This document shows, piece after piece, positions 33,761-41,164 of a stretch of DNA of 41,164 nt (the first letter of the stretch is position 1; the number at the start of each line of letters is the position of its first letter). Source of the DNA: Desulforudis sp. (GTDB taxonomy: Bacteria > Bacillota > Desulfotomaculia > Desulfotomaculales > Desulforudaceae); assembly GCA_019084485.1 (NCBI GenBank), contig JAHRFU010000037.1:1-41164 (forward strand). Direction: 5' to 3'. A model generated the notes under the pieces. That model was not told where the DNA came from. It worked only from the letters and a program-made list of their open reading frames with translations, and searched no databases. The position numbers were made by a program, and so were the translations under genes.

Positions 33761-34705
33761 GTGCAAATACTGGGTGTTCGTACCGATCTGGCACTTGAGG
33801 CGCACGATCAGCTGAGAGCACAGACTGGACAAGAGATTCCGGGTGTAATTGTGGATCGCCAAAAATTTACGCACGGATTGGTAACCACGGTTGAAATCGT
33901 GGACGAATACGGTGAACAGGTAATGGGCCGCTCCAAAGGCAAGTACATAACTATTGAAGCTTCTGTAATCAGAGACAACAACAGACAGGCACATGGCGAA
34001 GTGGTCAAGATTTTTTCACAGGCTCTGACCGGTCTGTTCCAACTCTCTGAGCAGGCAAACGTACTGGTAGTCGGTCTTGGAAACTGGAACGCTACACCAG
34101 ATGCTCTAGGACCAAGAGTTGTAAAGCATACTCTGGTTACCCGCCACCTCTACCAGTATGCGCCCGAGGAGCTCCACGGCGGTATGAGATCCGTCAGCGC
34201 ACTTGCTCCGGGTGTGCTTGGCATAACCGGCATCGAAACAGCCGAAATCATTCGCGGCGTTGTAGACAGCATCAAACCCGAACTGATCATTGCCGTTGAC
34301 GCTCTGGCGGCCGGAGCCGTAGAACGGATTGCTTCTTCAATTCAACTGTGTGACACCGGTATCAATCCCGGTTCCGGCATTGGTAATAAACGTCGGGGCA
34401 TCACGAAAGAGGAAATGGGCGTTCCGGTTATCTCGGTCGGTGTGCCCACTGTCGTTCACGCCGCGCTTATCGCCGGCGATGCCATTAACAAACTATATGA
34501 AGTCTATGATCGTACACCTCCAGATGCGCAGACCCTCGATCAGATTATTGGGCAGCTACTACAGCCGTTTGGCGGCCATCTCATGGTCACACCAAAAGAA
34601 ATTGATGAGCTAATCCAAAACTGCGCTCGCATCATTGCCGGAGGTATCTCCACAGCTCTTCATCCAGGTGTTCCTGTGGAAGAGTATGCTACTTACCTAC
34701 ACTGA
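33761..34705 (+). CDS. gpr: Spore germination protease GPR
   Basis: GPR degrades SASPs during germination. The 314 residues follow the family: GVRTDLALEAHD at the N-terminus (the zymogen is cut in this segment), VGLGNWNATPDALGPRVVKH, APGVLGITGIETAEII, AVDALAA, CDTGINPGSGIGNKR, GVPTVVHA and MVTPKEIDELI. The GTG at 33761 follows GGGGGTG by 8 bases; a longer GTG frame from 33716 lacks similarity. It faces its likely substrate gene across a shared terminator. Confidence 0.95.
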   Translation: MQILGVRTDLALEAHDQLRAQTGQEIPGVIVDRQKFTHGLVTTVEIVDEYGEQVMGRSKGKYITIEASVIRDNNRQAHGEVVKIFSQALTGLFQLSEQANVLVVGLGNWNATPDALGPRVVKHTLVTRHLYQYAPEELHGGMRSVSALAPGVLGITGIETAEIIRGVVDSIKPELIIAVDALAAGAVERIASSIQLCDTGINPGSGIGNKRRGITKEEMGVPVISVGVPTVVHAALIAGDAINKLYEVYDRTPPDAQTLDQIIGQLLQPFGGHLMVTPKEIDELIQNCARIIAGGISTALHPGVPVEEYATYLH

Positions 34706-34720
34706 TTTGGCACATGGAAA

Positions 34721-34751
34721 AAGAGCAGACGGTCCAAAACCGTCTGCTCTT
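34721..34751. terminator. Bidirectional terminator between gpr and the SASP gene
   Basis: A perfect 13-bp stem AAGAGCAGACGGT...ACCGTCTGCTCTT with a 5-base loop lies between the convergent genes. Confidence 0.85.
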
Positions 34752-34792
34752 GGTAGGTTGCTATCTCTGATCAATTACACTACCGGTCTTAA

Positions 34793-35059
34793 TTACTGTC
34801 CCTGGCTGTTCAACGGATCGGGAGGCGCAGCCTGGGCAACCTGCGGGATCTGACCACCGGAGGCCATCGCACGCTCGGCAAAAGCAACCATCTTCTTAGT
34901 CATGTTTCCGCCGACGTAACCGTTGACTCTGGAAGGAAGGCTACCCTTGTCGACCTGCTGGTAGTTACCGATACCCAGCTCGTTCGCCACCTCAAATTTC
35001 AGGTTATTCAGAGCATTCTTGGCTCCCGGTACGACTTCATTGTTGGTGTTACGACTCAT
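34793..35059 (-). CDS. Alpha/beta-type small acid-soluble spore protein
   Basis: SASPs coat spore DNA and direct UV damage toward spore photoproduct, the lesion repaired by splB in this window. The 88 residues have the GPR cleavage region KFEVANELGI and the second conserved box NGYVGGNMTKKMVAFAERAM. The C-terminus is a short Gln/Pro/Ala tail. AAAGGAGGGG precedes the ATG. A sigma-G-like promoter lies upstream. Confidence 0.95.
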   Translation of the reverse strand: MSRNTNNEVVPGAKNALNNLKFEVANELGIGNYQQVDKGSLPSRVNGYVGGNMTKKMVAFAERAMASGGQIPQVAQAAPPDPLNSQGQ

Positions 35060-35103
35060 TCCTGATTCCCCTCCTTTAATTATAGTATTTTGTAGCTTAG
35101 TGC

Positions 35104-35133
35104 TAGTATGAACCTCGCGTCATACGAATATGT
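35104..35133 (-). promoter_or_regulatory. Putative sigma-G promoter of the SASP gene
   Basis: On the minus strand ACATA (35129-35133), an 18-base spacer and CATACTA (35104-35110) fit the forespore sigma-G pattern (GnATR and CATnnTA) with one mismatch in the -35 box. It is about 45 bases before the start codon. Confidence 0.5.
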
Positions 35134-35398
35134 TAGTACATTTTGTCGTGATTTCGTGCTTTTACCTTTGCCTTTTGTGCCTGTAGTTTGCGCAGACCGC
35201 GGTAGTCAATCTGTATTTCGCGCCCCAACTCGTGTCTGGCGTTTGGGTCAATGTTGTTTCCGAATTCTTCATTGGTACTTTTGACTTTATATCTCAAATC
35301 ATAGACATCCTCTCTATGTATATTGCTGTTTTTATTTTGGTTCCTAGGAACACAATTAATACAAGTTAAGTTTTCGACTTTAAGTATCTGTTATTCAT
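35133..35398 (-). pseudogene. Unrecognised small reading frame after recG, possibly frameshifted
   Basis: ATG 35398 overlaps the recG stop codon (ATGA) but its frame (MNNRYLKSKT) stops after 10 codons. One base away, from CAG 35390, a frame runs 85 codons to TAA 35133-35135. It holds a cysteine pair (TCINCV) and a charged C-terminal part (NIDPNARHELGREIQIDYRG, then LRKLQAQKAKVKARNHDKMY). Joining them at CTTAAAG (about 35381-35387) needs a -1 shift or a lost base. Without a shift, TTG 35297 could start a 54-residue protein, with GAGAGG 11 bases upstream. I do not recognise the protein. The composition looks coding; the rest of the 35060-35394 gap is the SASP promoter region. Confidence 0.4.
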
Positions 35399-37449
35399 GA
35401 GGAAAGCTTAATTATTAACGGTTCCAGTTTTGCAGTCAACGGCTGGTGATCTCGTTCGCAAAGATCAGGATCGTGCTCCAAAATGCCTATCGCTTCACGG
35501 CGCATTTGCTCCATGTATTCCCAGTCATTGATTAAATCTGTGACCTTAAACCCAGGTAGGCCGGCCTGGCGGGTTCCGAGAAACTCCCCCGGACCACGGA
35601 GGCGCAGATCTGTCTCAGCGAGCTTAAAGCCGTCGTTTGTGGAGGTTATGGTCTCCAGCCGCTGACGTGCTTCTTCTGTTCCAGGCTGCCCCACTAGAAT
35701 ACACCAACTCTGTGTAGCCCCCCTCCCGACCCGACCACGCAGTTGGTGCAGTTGGGCAAGCCCGAAACGTTCGGCATCCATGACCATCATCACCGTAGCA
35801 TTGGGTACGTCCACGCCGACCTCAACCACTGTCGTAGAAACCAAAACGTCGATGGCCCCATGGCGGAAGGCCGTTATCACCCGGTTCTTCTCATCTCCCG
35901 GCATCCGTCCGTGTAACAGACCGAGGCGAATCGCCCTAAAGGGACCGACGCGCAACTGTTCATAAAGCGTGGTCGCGGATTCGTTCTCCAGTTGCTCGGA
36001 TTCTTCGACGAGCGGACAAACGATGTAGGCCTGGCGTCCGGCAGCAACCTCCCGACCTACGAATTCATAGACCTTGGGTAGACGCGCAGGATAGACAAAG
36101 TGGGTATTCACCGGGTAGCGTCCCGGTGGGAGTTCATCGATCACAGAGACGTCCAGATCGCCGTAGAGGGTAAGCGCAAGCGTTCGGGGAATGGGAGTAG
36201 CGGTCATTACCAGCGAGTCCACAGCCAGACCCTTATCCTGCAATACCATTCTTTGCCTAACGCCGAAGCGGTGCTGCTCGTCAATGACCACCAGCCCAAG
36301 ACTCGCGAATTGAACTGAATCCTGAATAAGCGCATGCGTGCCGATGACCAGTTCGGCGTTCCCGGAGAGCAGGTTTTCCAGTATCCGTGTCCTCTCCCTT
36401 GGTGTTTGACCACCCAGCAGGAGTTCCACTCTGAGGTCTAATGAATTGAGTACCTGCTTTGCTTTGGTGTAATGCTGTTCAGCAAGCACCTCCGTGGGAG
36501 CCATCAGCGCCCCTTGAAGTCCAGCTTCTGTGGCCTTGACCAAGGCCAAAAGCGCAATGATGGTCTTACCTGATCCAACATCCCCCTGCAGCAGGCGGCG
36601 CATGGGTCTTGACCTCTGCATATCCTGGGAGATTTCGGACCACACCTGTCGCTGGGAAGGCGTGAGAGTGAACGGAAGGGATCGGATGAGGGCCGAAATG
36701 CGGTTGCCGTCCGTACCATGTGTGAACGGCTTATCCTGTTGTCCGGAAGTCCTCATTTTTGCCAGGGCAAGCTGGAAAAGCAAACACTCTTCACACACAA
36801 ACCGACGGCGTGCCACTGCTGCATCTTCCAGGGACGACGGATAGTGCATCTCACGCAGGGCCGTCCTTATTCTTGGAAGTACGTATCGGTTCAGCACGTC
36901 AGGTGGCAGAAACTCTACAATCTGATCAAGATAGACGCTCAAGGCGTGGTCTGTCAAACTGCGTATGGTCTTCTGATTCAAGCCCTCGGTTAAGGCATAT
37001 ATCGGCACTATCCGGGCCGCCGATAGCAACCGCCCCTGACCTACTAGTTCATGCTCACTGACGGCAATTTCGACAGAACGGAAACGCCGATCACATCGGC
37101 CCACAACCACTACTTCTTTGCCCGGGGTAAGCTGTCGGTGCACATGCGGCTGGTTGAACCAGGTAGCGTATACCACCCCGCTCTGGGACTCCAGAGCGAG
37201 TTTTGTAACCGACAACCCTTTTCGTGGACGCTGGAAGGATCCGCCCAACACCCTTCCCCTTACCCAGACCGTCTGTCCTTGTGCCATTTGGCTAACCGCT
37301 GTGGGAGTGCGCCGATCCTCATATCTTTTCGGGAAATAATAGAGCAAATCCACAACACTCTCAATTCCAGCTCGTTTGAGCCGGGCGGCACGTTGTGGAC
37401 CTACCCCTTTTAGGTACTGAACAGGATCGTCAAAGCCATGTCGATTCAT
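35395..37449 (-). CDS. recG: ATP-dependent DNA helicase RecG
   Basis: RecG remodels stalled forks and Holliday junctions. The 684 residues hold the wedge/OB domain (about 60-160), Walker A LQGDVGSGKTIIALLAL, APTEVLAEQHY, the DEAH-type box VVIDEQHRFGV, MTATPIPRTLALT, and motif VI QLRGRVGRG, followed by the TRG motif region GTRQAGLPGF. The N-terminal helix-hairpin-helix part (LKGVGPQRAARLKRAGI) is present. Length is normal for Firmicutes. Confidence 0.97.
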   Translation of the reverse strand: MNRHGFDDPVQYLKGVGPQRAARLKRAGIESVVDLLYYFPKRYEDRRTPTAVSQMAQGQTVWVRGRVLGGSFQRPRKGLSVTKLALESQSGVVYATWFNQPHVHRQLTPGKEVVVVGRCDRRFRSVEIAVSEHELVGQGRLLSAARIVPIYALTEGLNQKTIRSLTDHALSVYLDQIVEFLPPDVLNRYVLPRIRTALREMHYPSSLEDAAVARRRFVCEECLLFQLALAKMRTSGQQDKPFTHGTDGNRISALIRSLPFTLTPSQRQVWSEISQDMQRSRPMRRLLQGDVGSGKTIIALLALVKATEAGLQGALMAPTEVLAEQHYTKAKQVLNSLDLRVELLLGGQTPRERTRILENLLSGNAELVIGTHALIQDSVQFASLGLVVIDEQHRFGVRQRMVLQDKGLAVDSLVMTATPIPRTLALTLYGDLDVSVIDELPPGRYPVNTHFVYPARLPKVYEFVGREVAAGRQAYIVCPLVEESEQLENESATTLYEQLRVGPFRAIRLGLLHGRMPGDEKNRVITAFRHGAIDVLVSTTVVEVGVDVPNATVMMVMDAERFGLAQLHQLRGRVGRGATQSWCILVGQPGTEEARQRLETITSTNDGFKLAETDLRLRGPGEFLGTRQAGLPGFKVTDLINDWEYMEQMRREAIGILEHDPDLCERDHQPLTAKLEPLIIKLSS

Positions 37450-37668
37450 AAACTAGCTCCAATTTTCTAGTAATAGTAATTTCATACTAAAGGTATTAGA
37501 CGCCCGTTCAAGTGCTCCTGCAACAGGAGACGCTAATTGGATAGGTTTGACGGCATGTCCACCTTCTGCTAAACTAACCTTGAAAAGACTAGCCATTCCA
37601 GGTTTTTGGCATTAAATCGACCCCTACGGGCATAATAAGTCGGGTTCTGTCTTTGTGAGGGTGAGCGA
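37450..37668. other. Divergent spacer between recG and the activase-related gene
   Basis: It holds a small hairpin CTCCTG-caa-CAGGAG (37515-37529) and presumably promoters in both directions, but I could not single out convincing boxes. No RNA gene is apparent. Confidence 0.4.
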
Positions 37669-39849
37669 ATGAATACACTCGGGTTACCCCGGGCCATGTC
37701 CTATTACTATATGTACCCGTTCTTTTCGGCCTTTTGTAAAGCAATCGGTGTGGAACTTGTGGTTTCCTCGCCCACGAGTAAGAAGACGATGGACAACCTG
37801 GAGTTCTGCCCCACGGATGAACCGTGCGTGGCTGTAAAACTCCTCTTCGCACATGCTAAGGAGTTGCTGGACAGAGGTGTTGACCGTCTGTTGATTCCCT
37901 GCCTGATCAGTCTTGAACCTAAGAATTTCTGTTGTCCGAAGTTCATCGGCATCCCCTACATGGTTCAGAACGCACTGGGTAGCCGTGCTCGGGTATTCTC
38001 TCCGCAAATCGATCTCTACCACGGCAAGAACGAGTGGCACAGGAGTTTTTTCGAACTTGGAGAAGAGCTGGGTGTGTCGCGGAAAACCGTCACCAAAGCC
38101 TTGTCCAGTGCCTGGCAGGCACAAAGGGATTTTGAGGACTATTGTGTGTCCCAAAAAGCAACTACGGAGAAAGCATACCGTAGTCTCCTCGGAACGGGTT
38201 GCGGACGCAACCTATCCCGCGTCGTAGATCCGGCAACTACAGATCATCCCGACGTGGGTGTGGTCGCCGTGATCGGACATCCGTACATCATCTATGATGC
38301 CATCAGCCTAGATCTTCTGAACAAGGTCACCGGCTACGCGCGCGTGGTCACCGCCGAAATGGTCGATCAGGCGGAGACGAGGCGTCAGATGGACAGCCTG
38401 CTGGAAGGTGAACGGCTCTGGAGTTTTGAAGCCCAAATTCTCGGGGCGGCCCTCTATTACATACGCAATCGGCTTGTAGACAAAGTGATTCTGGTTGGGT
38501 CTTTTGAGTGCGGGCCGGAGTCCGTAATTGAGAACTACATCGAAGAAGAGGCCGAACGGGCCGGCATTCCCTTCATCCTCTTAACCCTGGACGAGCACAC
38601 TGCGGAAGCCGGGATAGTTACCAGGATCGAGGCCTTTATGGATGTGCAACCGATTAAGCCGATTGATTCGGCTCCGAGCGTGAGTCCGGTCTTTGTACCC
38701 GGCCCCCGCCGTGAGCTGATGGTACTGGGGATGCCCACCATGGGCTACTTGGATGTTGCGATCCGCTCGGCTCTAACTCAGTGCGGCGTGCACACCATTA
38801 AGACCCCTCACGCTGGCAAGGAAGTCATTGAACTGGGCAAGGCTTTGGCACCCGAATTTGTATGTCTCCCCTTTACCATAACCTTGGGACAAATGCGCTG
38901 GTTGCTCGACCACGGGGCCACACACCTGATGATGGTCGGCGGCAAAGGAAAGTGCCGACTGGGGTGGTACGCCCAGATGCAGGAGCAGCTGCTCCGCCGC
39001 CTGGGCTACGACTTTGAGATGATCATTATCGATTCGCCTCTGCCCTTCGGCGAGCGTTGGGCAAGCTTCCGGGACACCCTTAAGCACACTACCAAACAGG
39101 CATCCTGGTTGAAGATACTGCGTTCCCTCTATTTTGGTTACCACAAAATGGCCGCCATAGATAAGGCTGAGTCAATCTGCCACCGGGTGCGCGCCTTTGA
39201 AGTAAAGATGGGAACGGTCGACCGCGCCTTCAGGCAATTTGTACGAAGGATTGAGCGGGCTTCATCCACGGAGTCGGTCTGGCACCTAGCACACGAGTTT
39301 GCCGAGCATGCCGAAGCGATTGAAACTCTGGACACCGATCCGGTTCGGGTGCGTATTGTGGGCGAAATCTGGGTGGTTCTGGAGTCCCATGTTAACCTGC
39401 ACCTGGAAGAGATGCTCGGCAAGTCTCTGGAACCAAGGGTATGGGTAGACCGGGAGATCTCGGCCACGTCCTGGTTTCACCAGCACCTGTTCCCCAACCG
39501 CGAAGCCAACGCCCGAAAGAACCAGATTAAGCAGGCAGCCGGGCCCTATCTCGGGGCAGATCCGGGTGGTCACGGTCACAAAAGCGTCGGCTTAACAGCC
39601 CTGGCCAAACAGGAACAGATGGACGGCGTTATTCATCTGTTCCCTTTCACCTGCATGCCCGAGATCGTTGCTCAGAACATAATGATTCGGCTGGGTGAGG
39701 AACTGGATCTGCCCATCCTTACCTTTATTATCACCGACCAAACCGGTGAGGCCGGATTTGAGACCAGGGTCGAGGCCTTTCTGGACATCCTTCGGGATCG
39801 CCGCGATGTTCAGGAGGGAACAACGGTTAGTAGGCTGCACCTTGCATAG
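37669..39849 (+). CDS. Two-module DUF2229-type acyl-CoA dehydratase activase-related protein
   Basis: The 726-residue protein reads as two related halves. Residues 1-340 resemble DUF2229 proteins: GLPRAMSYYYMYPFF, TKKTMD-type TSKKTMDNLEFCPTDEPCVAVK, and CCPKFIGIPYMV. From about 350 a second module begins (LMVLGMPTMGYLDVAIRSAL, APEFVCLPFTITLGQM, GGKGKCRLGWYAQMQE), which in relatives is often a separate CoA protein activase gene. Both halves have the 2-hydroxyacyl-CoA dehydratase-like fold with conserved cysteines that may hold an iron-sulfur cluster. The next gene is the BcrA/HgdC ATPase. No dehydratase subunits are in the window, so the target is unknown. Confidence 0.75.
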   Translation: MNTLGLPRAMSYYYMYPFFSAFCKAIGVELVVSSPTSKKTMDNLEFCPTDEPCVAVKLLFAHAKELLDRGVDRLLIPCLISLEPKNFCCPKFIGIPYMVQNALGSRARVFSPQIDLYHGKNEWHRSFFELGEELGVSRKTVTKALSSAWQAQRDFEDYCVSQKATTEKAYRSLLGTGCGRNLSRVVDPATTDHPDVGVVAVIGHPYIIYDAISLDLLNKVTGYARVVTAEMVDQAETRRQMDSLLEGERLWSFEAQILGAALYYIRNRLVDKVILVGSFECGPESVIENYIEEEAERAGIPFILLTLDEHTAEAGIVTRIEAFMDVQPIKPIDSAPSVSPVFVPGPRRELMVLGMPTMGYLDVAIRSALTQCGVHTIKTPHAGKEVIELGKALAPEFVCLPFTITLGQMRWLLDHGATHLMMVGGKGKCRLGWYAQMQEQLLRRLGYDFEMIIIDSPLPFGERWASFRDTLKHTTKQASWLKILRSLYFGYHKMAAIDKAESICHRVRAFEVKMGTVDRAFRQFVRRIERASSTESVWHLAHEFAEHAEAIETLDTDPVRVRIVGEIWVVLESHVNLHLEEMLGKSLEPRVWVDREISATSWFHQHLFPNREANARKNQIKQAAGPYLGADPGGHGHKSVGLTALAKQEQMDGVIHLFPFTCMPEIVAQNIMIRLGEELDLPILTFIITDQTGEAGFETRVEAFLDILRDRRDVQEGTTVSRLHLA

Positions 39850-39935
39850 GCCACCGGAGTGAGTAAGACCGATTTTTGATCAGAATGAGCCGGAGAAAGC
39901 GTAGATTAATCCGGCTGGGAATCAAGGAGGACCTT

Positions 39936-40943
39936 ATGCGATACTATCTCGGAATAGATGTCGGGAGCGTTACTACCAAACTGGTACTGATCGACAGTGA
40001 CCTGAATTTGCATTATTCCAGTTATCTGCGTACCGAAGGCGGTCCGATCAACGCCATACAGCATTCTTTCAAGGAATTATCCGACGAAATAGGTGATATT
40101 AAGGTTGCCGGAGTTGGAACTACGGGAAGCGGGCGCCGTCTCGCGGGGATCATGGTCGGCGCAGATGTCATCAAGAACGAGATTACTGCGCACGCTATGG
40201 CCGCCAGACATGTAGAGCCCAAGGTACGCAGCGTGATCGATATCGGCGGTCAGGATTCCAAGATAATCTTCTTTCGTGACGGCGTACCCATCGGTTTCAA
40301 TATGAACACCGTGTGTGCGGCCGGGACCGGTTCGTTCCTTGACCATCAGGCCGTACGTCTGGGCATTCCGATCGAGGAATTCGGCGACTATGCGATCCGT
40401 TCTACCAGCCCGATTAAGATAGCGGGCCGCTGTGGGGTTTTCGCGGAATCGGACCTGATCCATAAGCAGCAGATGGGTTACAAAAAGGAAGACCTGATCG
40501 CGGGTCTCTGCCTGGCTCTCGTGGGAAACTATCTGGCCAACGTCGCCCGGGGGCGACAAATCGAACCCGTAGTCCTCTTTCAGGGTGGAGTCGCGGCCAA
40601 CGTAGGCATCCGTGGGGCCTTTAAGAAGCGGTTGGGTATTGACATCACTGTTCCCGAGAACTTTAAGGTAATGGGTGCTTTCGGTTCTGCCATCCTGGCT
40701 AAGCGCAATGCCGAACGGTACCGCCGGGCCACAAATTTCCGGGGGGCGTCCCACATTGCCGGGTTTACCTGTAACCCCCGCACCTTCGGTTGCTCCGACT
40801 GCCCGAACAACTGTGAAGTGAACGAGGTGTACATCAGCGGTGAGCTGGTCAGCAGGTGGGGCTCCCGTTGCGGAAAGTGGTACAACCTCAGCGTCTCCTC
40901 AGATGGCCGTACCGAAGAACGTGAAGCCCCGTTGAGTGTGTAA
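39936..40943 (+). CDS. BadF/BadG/BcrA/HgdC-type ATPase, dehydratase/reductase activase
   Basis: Such activases hydrolyse ATP to push an electron into 2-hydroxyacyl-CoA dehydratases or benzoyl-CoA reductases. The 335 residues (ASKHA fold) show YYLGIDVGSVTTKLVLID, GVGTTGSGR, DIGGQDSK, and the two cluster-cysteine sites NTVCAAGTGSF and AGRCGVFAESD. Unlike short HgdC it has a C-terminal cysteine-rich tail (CNPRTFGCSDCPNNCEV and SRCGKW), as seen within long fused activases. ATG 39936 is set by AAGGAGG; the upstream frame is not conserved. It is cotranscribed with the DUF2229-type gene. Confidence 0.85.
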   Translation: MRYYLGIDVGSVTTKLVLIDSDLNLHYSSYLRTEGGPINAIQHSFKELSDEIGDIKVAGVGTTGSGRRLAGIMVGADVIKNEITAHAMAARHVEPKVRSVIDIGGQDSKIIFFRDGVPIGFNMNTVCAAGTGSFLDHQAVRLGIPIEEFGDYAIRSTSPIKIAGRCGVFAESDLIHKQQMGYKKEDLIAGLCLALVGNYLANVARGRQIEPVVLFQGGVAANVGIRGAFKKRLGIDITVPENFKVMGAFGSAILAKRNAERYRRATNFRGASHIAGFTCNPRTFGCSDCPNNCEVNEVYISGELVSRWGSRCGKWYNLSVSSDGRTEEREAPLSV

Positions 40944-40996
40944 AAAAGGGGGCAGGCAATACTATTTTGGTAAAGTGGCCGACCTTGAGAAAACCA

Positions 40997-41052
40997 ACAC
41001 CTGGAAGGTGCAGTGCGCGCTGAGGGTATTGCCGGAACAAACGATTAGGGAG
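40997..41052 (+). repeat. 56-bp dispersed repeat, copy 2
   Basis: It is nearly identical to 8823-8876: the hairpin CACCTGGAAGGTG, the shared string CTGAGGGTATTGCCGGAACA, AAACGA, and the final AGGGAG. Here too a start codon (ATG 41060) follows AGGGAG after exactly 7 bases. The first hairpin and the terminator seen around copy 1 are not obvious here. Confidence 0.9.
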
Positions 41053-41059
41053 ACTTGTA

Positions 41060-41164
41060 ATGACAATACGCCTTCGGGGCTTTCGAACTCTGAAAAGCTT
41101 GTATTTTGATACGAATCTAGGGATGTCTCAATTGGACTGTGTCCAATCAAAAAATGCGCAGTGA
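41060..41164 (+). CDS. Short unrecognised reading frame downstream of repeat copy 2
   Basis: ATG 41060 after AGGGAG opens 34 codons ending in TGA at the last base of the window; the product begins MTIRLRGFRTLKSLYFD. I recognise no family. It may be a small leader-type ORF, the decayed start of a mobile-element gene, or chance. Confidence 0.3.
   Translation: MTIRLRGFRTLKSLYFDTNLGMSQLDCVQSKNAQ

Noticed and set aside
1-41164. CRISPR arrays, tRNA or rRNA genes, prophage genes
   Set aside because: No regularly spaced repeats, no cloverleaf-like stretches in the gaps, and no phage structural or integrase genes were seen.

Overview
The window looks like chromosomal DNA of an anaerobic, endospore-forming Firmicute, most likely of the Desulfotomaculum/Pelotomaculum (Peptococcaceae) type. 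Four things point there. It carries spore genes: spore photoproduct lyase, the germination protease gpr beside an alpha/beta-type SASP, and ylbJ. It carries an oxygen-sensitive 2-hydroxyacyl-CoA dehydratase-type activase. The base composition is moderately GC-rich. The housekeeping gene order is classic for the group. Genus and species are inference.

Layout. 1-266: start of an IS21-family transposase gene (istA) and the end of its element, apparently inserted into a sensor histidine kinase. 267-4391: a minus-strand operon of methyltransferase, atypical ketoacyl synthase (Cys-His-Asn instead of Cys-His-His) and the kinase, which has lost its ATPase domain. 4392-4856: no convincing gene. 4857-7440: a secreted cell-wall glucosaminidase diverging from splB. 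7433-15059: the conserved minus-strand block ylxM-ffh-rpsP-khpA-ylqD-rimM-trmD-rplS-lepB-rbgA-rnhB-yraN. Inside it, 8746-8986 looks like an independent plus-strand unit with its own promoter, hairpins and terminator; its core of about 54 nt recurs at 40997-41052.

15293-16687 is a putrescine-aminotransferase-like gene on the plus strand. 16789-21896 is a five-gene minus-strand operon, mtnP-mtnA-ahcY-aldolase-mtaD. Residues in the binding pockets suggest that it deaminates SAH, MTA and 5'-deoxyadenosine first, then splits the inosine forms, and finally cleaves the sugar phosphate to DHAP and an aldehyde. 22058-29937 holds plsX-fabH-fabK-fabD-fabG-acpP-fabF-rnc-ftsY, without smc between rnc and ftsY and without fapR. 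30080-30793 is DUF177-rpmF behind a near-consensus sigma-A promoter.

30925-37449 mixes spore and core genes: ylbJ, a coiled-coil protein, coaD, rsmD, gpr, an SASP gene, a small unrecognised reading frame that may be frameshifted, and recG. 37669-40943 encodes a two-module DUF2229-type activase-related protein and a BcrA/BadF/HgdC ATPase. The window ends with the second copy of the repeat and a 34-codon reading frame.

At least 13 genes appear to start with TTG, so start sites in this genome must be set from Shine-Dalgarno position and not from the first ATG. All functional statements rest on reading translations and motifs by eye; no database search was run.
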